DNA from: Proteobacteria bacterium UBA2133
Lineage (GTDB): Bacteria; Pseudomonadota; Gammaproteobacteria; Arenicellales; UBA868
Length of the DNA: 16,614 bases
Direction of reading: 5' to 3'
Assembly (NCBI GenBank): GCA_002327725.1
Contig: DCXP01000042.1
Location: forward strand, 1 to 16,614
The position numbers and the translations under genes are program-made. Below are positions 13,312-16,614 of this stretch, piece by piece; within the stretch, counting starts at the first letter, position 1, and every line of letters begins with the position of its first letter. The notes beneath the pieces are model-generated. The model was not told the DNA's origin and ran no database searches. It saw nothing but the letters and a program-made list of their open reading frames with translations.

Positions 13312-14745
13312 GTGTTGTCAGATACTTCACCGAAACCGTGCGGCGGTGGCGGATTCCCGCCACCGGATTTTGACCCGGATCTGATCCGGCGCTATGACCG
13401 GTCGGGTCCGCGCTATACGTCTTACCCGACCGCACTGCAGTTCACTACGTCATTTGACGCAGCACGACTGAAGGAACTTGCTCAGTTCAGTAACGAGGAG
13501 CCGGTTCCCAGGGCCTTATCGCTCTACGTGCATATCCCGTTCTGTTCCACGTTATGTTTTTACTGTGCCTGCAACAAGATTGTCACCCGCAATGTGAGCA
13601 GGGCAGTGGATTATCTTGAGCGCCTGCACAGCGAGGTGGCCATGTACGGCCAGCTCTTTGACGATGATCGGGAACTGGTGCAGTTGCATTTGGGAGGTGG
13701 AACCCCGACATTTCTGGACACCGGTCAGATAGGGCAACTGCTTGCGCAAATCAGCGGCCATTTTCGACTGACTGATGATTCCTCCCGGGATTACTCGATT
13801 GAGATTGATCCGCGTACGGTATCCCCTGACACCCTGGACCACCTTCGCGAGATCGGCTTTAACCGGATCAGCATGGGGGTCCAGGATTTCGACCCGGCGG
13901 TTCAAAAGGCCATTCACCGGGAGCAACCGTGCGAGGAGACACTCTCACTGATCCGTCATGCACGGGCACGGGGATTCCGGTCGACTAATGTGGACCTGAT
14001 CTATGGGCTTCCTTTACAGACAGTATCAAGTTTCATTACCACGTTGGATAGGCTGCTGGAAGTGACACCGGATCGGTTGAGCATATTTCACTATGCCCAC
14101 CTGCCGCATCTCTTTGCCCCGCAACAACGAATTTTAGAATCCCAACTCCCGGACAGTGACGAAAAACTCAGGATTCTGGGTGCTGCAATCGACCGGCTTT
14201 CTGATGCCGGATACGTCTACATCGGGATGGATCATTTTGCCCGGGAGGATGATCCTCTGGTGAATGCTTTTCGTGACGGAACGCTGCACAGAAACTTTCA
14301 GGGATACTCAACGCACGCGCAGTGTGACCTCATCGGCGTTGGCGTCAGTGCCATCAGTCATATCGGCAACAGCTACAGTCAGAACACCAAAGCACTCTCG
14401 AACTATCAGGAAAGCATTGGTGCGGGCAAACTCCCTGTGGACCGTGGGCTGGAATTAAGCCGCGATGACGAGATACGCCAGTGTATCATCGAGCAGTTAA
14501 TGTGCGCTGGGGAAGTGAATCTCAATCAGGTGCTCTTCGAACATCGTCTTGTGCGAGGTGAGTATTTCGCGAACGAACTTGAGCACCTCCAGCCTCTGGT
14601 AGATGACGGCCTGGTTACCCTCCCGTCCCCCAGTGTGATCAGGGTAACCCGAAAAGGGCGATACCTGCTTCGAAATATCTGTATGATTTTTGATCGATAT
14701 ATCGAACCTGATGCCGAAACCCCTAGACATTCAAGAGTGCTCTAG
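13312..14745 (+). CDS. hemN: Oxygen-independent coproporphyrinogen III dehydrogenase HemN
   Basis: Radical SAM enzyme of 477 residues that decarboxylates coproporphyrinogen III in heme synthesis without oxygen. The [4Fe-4S]-SAM motif is HIPFCSTLCFYCACNK: Cys78, Cys82 and Cys85, with the HemN-specific extra Cys87. Upstream is SGPRYTSYPTALQF (31-44), the N-terminal trip-wire region typical of HemN. GGGTPTFL, the EIDPRTV strand, RISMGVQDFDPAVQKAIHR and IGMDHFAREDD follow in family order. The start is GTG at 13312, with TTG at 13315 as an alternative. The N-terminus has an unusual CGGGGFPPPDF stretch before the conserved part. Its promoter carries an FNR-like box. It converges with fnr, echoing the hemN/anr neighbourhood of pseudomonads. 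Confidence 0.96.
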   Translation: MLSDTSPKPCGGGGFPPPDFDPDLIRRYDRSGPRYTSYPTALQFTTSFDAARLKELAQFSNEEPVPRALSLYVHIPFCSTLCFYCACNKIVTRNVSRAVDYLERLHSEVAMYGQLFDDDRELVQLHLGGGTPTFLDTGQIGQLLAQISGHFRLTDDSSRDYSIEIDPRTVSPDTLDHLREIGFNRISMGVQDFDPAVQKAIHREQPCEETLSLIRHARARGFRSTNVDLIYGLPLQTVSSFITTLDRLLEVTPDRLSIFHYAHLPHLFAPQQRILESQLPDSDEKLRILGAAIDRLSDAGYVYIGMDHFAREDDPLVNAFRDGTLHRNFQGYSTHAQCDLIGVGVSAISHIGNSYSQNTKALSNYQESIGAGKLPVDRGLELSRDDEIRQCIIEQLMCAGEVNLNQVLFEHRLVRGEYFANELEHLQPLVDDGLVTLPSPSVIRVTRKGRYLLRNICMIFDRYIEPDAETPRHSRVL

Positions 14746-14766
14746 ACGAGCCGGGTGCTGAACTTT

Positions 14767-14780
14767 GCACCGTGAGGTGC
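14767..14780. other. Small GNRA-capped hairpin between hemN and fnr
   Basis: GCACC-GTGA-GGTGC forms a 5-bp hairpin with a GTGA tetraloop, 21 bases after the hemN stop and 21 before the fnr stop. No T-run follows on either strand, so a terminator role is only possible. Confidence 0.35.
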
Positions 14781-14801
14781 GTTGCTGAGTATTTCGATGG
14801 T

Positions 14802-15539
14802 TTAGGACGCTTGCGCTGCGATGCAGCCATCCACCCGGCGGCGTAATGCGTTGATGTCCTGGATGTGAATCTTCCGTCCATGCACCGTCAGTAATCCCGT
14901 TTCAGAAAGCCGGCTGAACAGCCGGCTCACCGTCTCGGCAGCGAGACCCAGGTAGTTTGCGATATCGTGTCGCGACATCGACAGGGTGAAGTCAGTCTGT
15001 GAGAATCCCCTGTCGGCAAACCGTTTAGACAAGCTCAGGAGGAAAGCGGCAAGACGATCCTCTGCTGTGCGTCTTGCCAACAGCAGCAGCATTGACTGGT
15101 CGACGCTGATTTCTCTCGCCATGACTCTATACAACTCGCGATGCAGGCTGGGGACCTCGCGGGAGACCTCGGCAACGGCATCCAGGGGAAGTTCGCAAAG
15201 CGTGGTCCGCTCCAGGGCCACTGCGGTACAGGTATGGCCGTCATCAATGCCGTCAAAACCAAAGAGTTCACCGGGCATGGAAAAGCCGATAATCTGTTCG
15301 GCACCGTCCGGGGGCGACACGATGATCTTTAAAGACCCTGACTTGACCGCATAGAGTCCGCGAAAGTCATCTCCGGCGCGGTAGATATTTTCCCCGCGTT
15401 TCATCGCCGGGCGCTGGCCGACGATAGACTCAAATCGCTCAATGTCCCCGGGATCCAGACCTCTAGGCAGGCAGAGCTCTGCCAGGCTACAGTCCCGACA
15501 TGAAAGTTTTCCGTTGGCAAGCTCGGCCCAAAGCGTCAT
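14802..15539 (-). CDS. fnr: Oxygen-sensing transcriptional regulator Fnr/Anr
   Basis: CRP-family regulator of 245 residues from the ATG at 15539. The N-terminal CRDCSLAELC supplies Cys14, Cys17 and Cys23 in the C-x2-C-x5-C spacing of FNR. Cys115 in TTLCELPLD matches E. coli Cys122, completing the [4Fe-4S] ligands. The cyclic-nucleotide-like barrel, a dimerisation helix (about 131-158) and an HTH with SRHDIANYLGLAAETVSRLF (189-208) follow. Glu202, Ser205 and Arg206 are the E-x2-S-R residues that read TTGAT half sites. The frame is open a further 73 codons upstream, but that part lacks conservation features and family members begin close to this ATG. A CATAAT -10 (15566-15561) and a perfect palindrome lie just upstream. 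Expected targets here are hemN and the putative sRNA. Confidence 0.96.
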   Translation of the reverse strand: MTLWAELANGKLSCRDCSLAELCLPRGLDPGDIERFESIVGQRPAMKRGENIYRAGDDFRGLYAVKSGSLKIIVSPPDGAEQIIGFSMPGELFGFDGIDDGHTCTAVALERTTLCELPLDAVAEVSREVPSLHRELYRVMAREISVDQSMLLLLARRTAEDRLAAFLLSLSKRFADRGFSQTDFTLSMSRHDIANYLGLAAETVSRLFSRLSETGLLTVHGRKIHIQDINALRRRVDGCIAAQAS

Positions 15540-15560
15540 CGAAAAAGAATAACATTTAAG

Positions 15561-15585
15561 ATTATGCAAAGCGTAATATATTACG
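15561..15585 (-). promoter_or_regulatory. Probable fnr promoter -10 with an overlapping 14-bp palindromic operator
   Basis: CGTAATATATTACG (15572-15585) is a perfect palindrome five bases upstream of a CATAAT -10 (15566-15561), so it would occupy the -10/-35 spacer. No good -35 is visible. It lacks TTGAT half sites and so does not look like an FNR site; the cognate regulator is unknown to me. Confidence 0.5.
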
Positions 15586-15768
15586 ATTTCGCCTGTTTGG
15601 GTGTCGATATCAGATGATTGCCTGTTCTGATTCGGGATCGACAGGGAGCCTTGATATGAATATCTTGGCGTGGTAACGGTTTCCCTTGCTTGAGGGCCGT
15701 TAGACTGGATCAGGGTAAGTCGCCGTCTATCGAGCAGGATGCGCAGGGAAGTTCGCAAATCTCGAGGA

Positions 15769-16518
15769 TCAGGAGCCTTGTTTGGACGGTAGATAGTCGG
15801 ACCCGCAGAGCATGCTGTCTACCGGGTGGTTTCCCGGATGCACGGGCCTGATGACGCCGAAGAGCGTTAACAGGCCAAATGACATAATCACCGCACCGGC
15901 GATCTGTCGAGCCCTTTTTTGACGGGTCAGTCTGACGAGCGCACTTGTTGCCGATCCAAGCACGGTCAGCATCGGCAGCGTACCAAGACCAAAAGCCCCC
16001 ATCATTGCTGCGCTGCGAAGCGGGTCAGCGTTCGCGAGCGACCATATCAGGGTTGCATAAACCAGACCACAAGGGAGCCAACCCCAGACGAGCCCCAGAG
16101 CCACTGCCTGCCCGGTGTAACGGATGGGAAGCAGACGTCTTGCCCAGGGCTCGATCCGTTTCCACAACAGCAGGCCGACCCGCTCGAGCACCGCCAGTCC
16201 TTGCCACCAGCCCGAGATGTAGAGGCCGAGCGTCAGCAGAAAAAGTCCTGACAGCGTCAGGCCTATCGAGGCGACATGAGCGGGAGAAAAAACGGCCAGT
16301 GCTTTGTTGCCAAGCCAGCCAGCCAGGATGCCCGCCAGGATATAACTGGTAATGCGGCCGGTGTTGTACGCGAAGAGCATCCGCCAGGGCGGACTTTTTG
16401 ACGTACCGGTCGAGAGACTGGACAAGGACCCGACAATGCCGCCGCACATCCCAACGCAATGAACTGATCCGAGCAGGCCGACGAGGCCAGCGCCCAGAAC
16501 CGTCAGACCGGTGTTCAA
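15769..16518 (-). CDS. TauE/SafE-like (UreH-type) membrane protein of the cbb3 oxidase region
   Basis: Inner-membrane protein of 249 residues with about six helices. Two conserved cysteine-containing helices, LLGSVHCVGMCGG near the N-terminus and WGWLPCGLVYATLIW in the middle, mark the sulfite-exporter TauE/SafE-like family that accompanies cco genes in many proteobacteria and is suspected to handle copper or thiol chemistry for cbb3 maturation. I place the start at TTG 16518, overlapping the stop of the upstream frame as TTGA. This gives a normal N-terminus right before the first helix. A GTG at 16596 would add 26 residues that overlap the upstream gene and look non-coding in this frame. The fnr start is 229 bases beyond its stop on the same strand. 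Confidence 0.82.
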   Translation of the reverse strand: MNTGLTVLGAGLVGLLGSVHCVGMCGGIVGSLSSLSTGTSKSPPWRMLFAYNTGRITSYILAGILAGWLGNKALAVFSPAHVASIGLTLSGLFLLTLGLYISGWWQGLAVLERVGLLLWKRIEPWARRLLPIRYTGQAVALGLVWGWLPCGLVYATLIWSLANADPLRSAAMMGAFGLGTLPMLTVLGSATSALVRLTRQKRARQIAGAVIMSFGLLTLFGVIRPVHPGNHPVDSMLCGSDYLPSKQGS

Positions 16519-16614
16519 GAGCCCGGCCCCGGGTCTTGCGGCAACAGCTCCAGGGTAGGCGACCAGTTGAGATTCAGGTTTCCGACCAGGCGCCACTGGG
16601 ATATCTCGAGCTGG
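16515..16614 (-). CDS. C-terminal fragment of a probable CcoH/FixH protein, cut by the window edge
   Basis: The minus strand is open from the right edge to a TGA at 16517-16515, coding 32 residues that start QLEISQWRLVGNLNLNW and end in a proline/acid-rich tail. A W-R-L-x-G segment followed by a strand and T-L-E-L-x-P resembles the end of FixH/CcoH proteins, and the gene after it (SafE-like) often follows ccoH. Its stop overlaps the next start as TTGA, supporting translation of this frame. Too short to be sure of the family. Confidence 0.45.
   Translation of the reverse strand, partial: QLEISQWRLVGNLNLNWSPTLELLPQDPGPGS

Noticed and set aside
15540..15758. In-frame 73-codon N-terminal extension of fnr
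   Set aside because: FNR proteins begin close to the first cluster cysteines; the extension has no conserved character and covers the promoter-like -10 and palindrome.
1..16614. CRISPR arrays, prophage, toxin-antitoxin or other defence genes
   Set aside because: No direct repeat array, recombinase, phage gene or defence-type domain was seen anywhere in the window.

Overview
The window reads as a chromosomal segment of a gammaproteobacterium: moderately GC-rich, densely packed, with thiBPQ under a TPP riboswitch and an Fnr/HemN/cbb3-oxidase assembly neighbourhood like that of pseudomonads and Chromatiales-type bacteria. I cannot fix the genus. I see no IS element, phage gene, CRISPR array, tRNA or rRNA.

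Layout. (1) 1-651: the 3' part of a tungstate-type ABC ATPase (tupC-like), cut by the window edge. (2) 664-5594, minus strand: a sigma70 promoter, then a TPP riboswitch with a visible sequestor/anti-sequestor switch, then thiB-thiP-thiQ (thiamine import), followed in the same direction and closely spaced by a thioredoxin-type glutathione peroxidase and a HAD-IIB phosphatase. (3) 5660-8182: a NadR-like ribosylnicotinamide kinase diverging from upp (uracil phosphoribosyltransferase), a small secreted protein, an intergenic region that appears to encode an FNR-activated small RNA with a strong terminator, a TerB-like protein and a 61-residue membrane protein. (4) 8307-12731: a mannolipid-type module of two multi-membrane C-type glycosyltransferases (GT22-like and GT87-like) and a soluble polyprenyl-phosphate-mannose synthase, followed by a glycerophosphodiester phosphodiesterase. 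(5) 12775-16614: microaerobic genes ccoS, hemN (with an FNR-like box placed at -41.5), fnr with its [4Fe-4S] cysteines, a TauE/SafE-family membrane protein and the tail of a probable ccoH/fixH.

How parts fit. The Fnr protein encoded at 14802-15539 has the E-x2-S-R recognition residues for TTGAT-type sites. Two candidate sites for it lie in the window: one before hemN and one, 7.5 kb away, driving the putative sRNA. The sRNA carries a CU-rich, anti-Shine-Dalgarno-like 5' segment, so a plausible circuit is oxygen loss, Fnr activation, and induction of HemN plus an sRNA that represses aerobic messages. The glycosyltransferase trio would make a polyprenyl-phosphate-mannose donor and use it at the periplasmic face. 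This resembles eukaryotic GPI/ALG or mycobacterial PIM synthesis, but its product here is unknown.

The candidate sRNA circuit and the mannosyltransferase module are the most interesting parts. Everything was read by eye from sequence; no database search was run.
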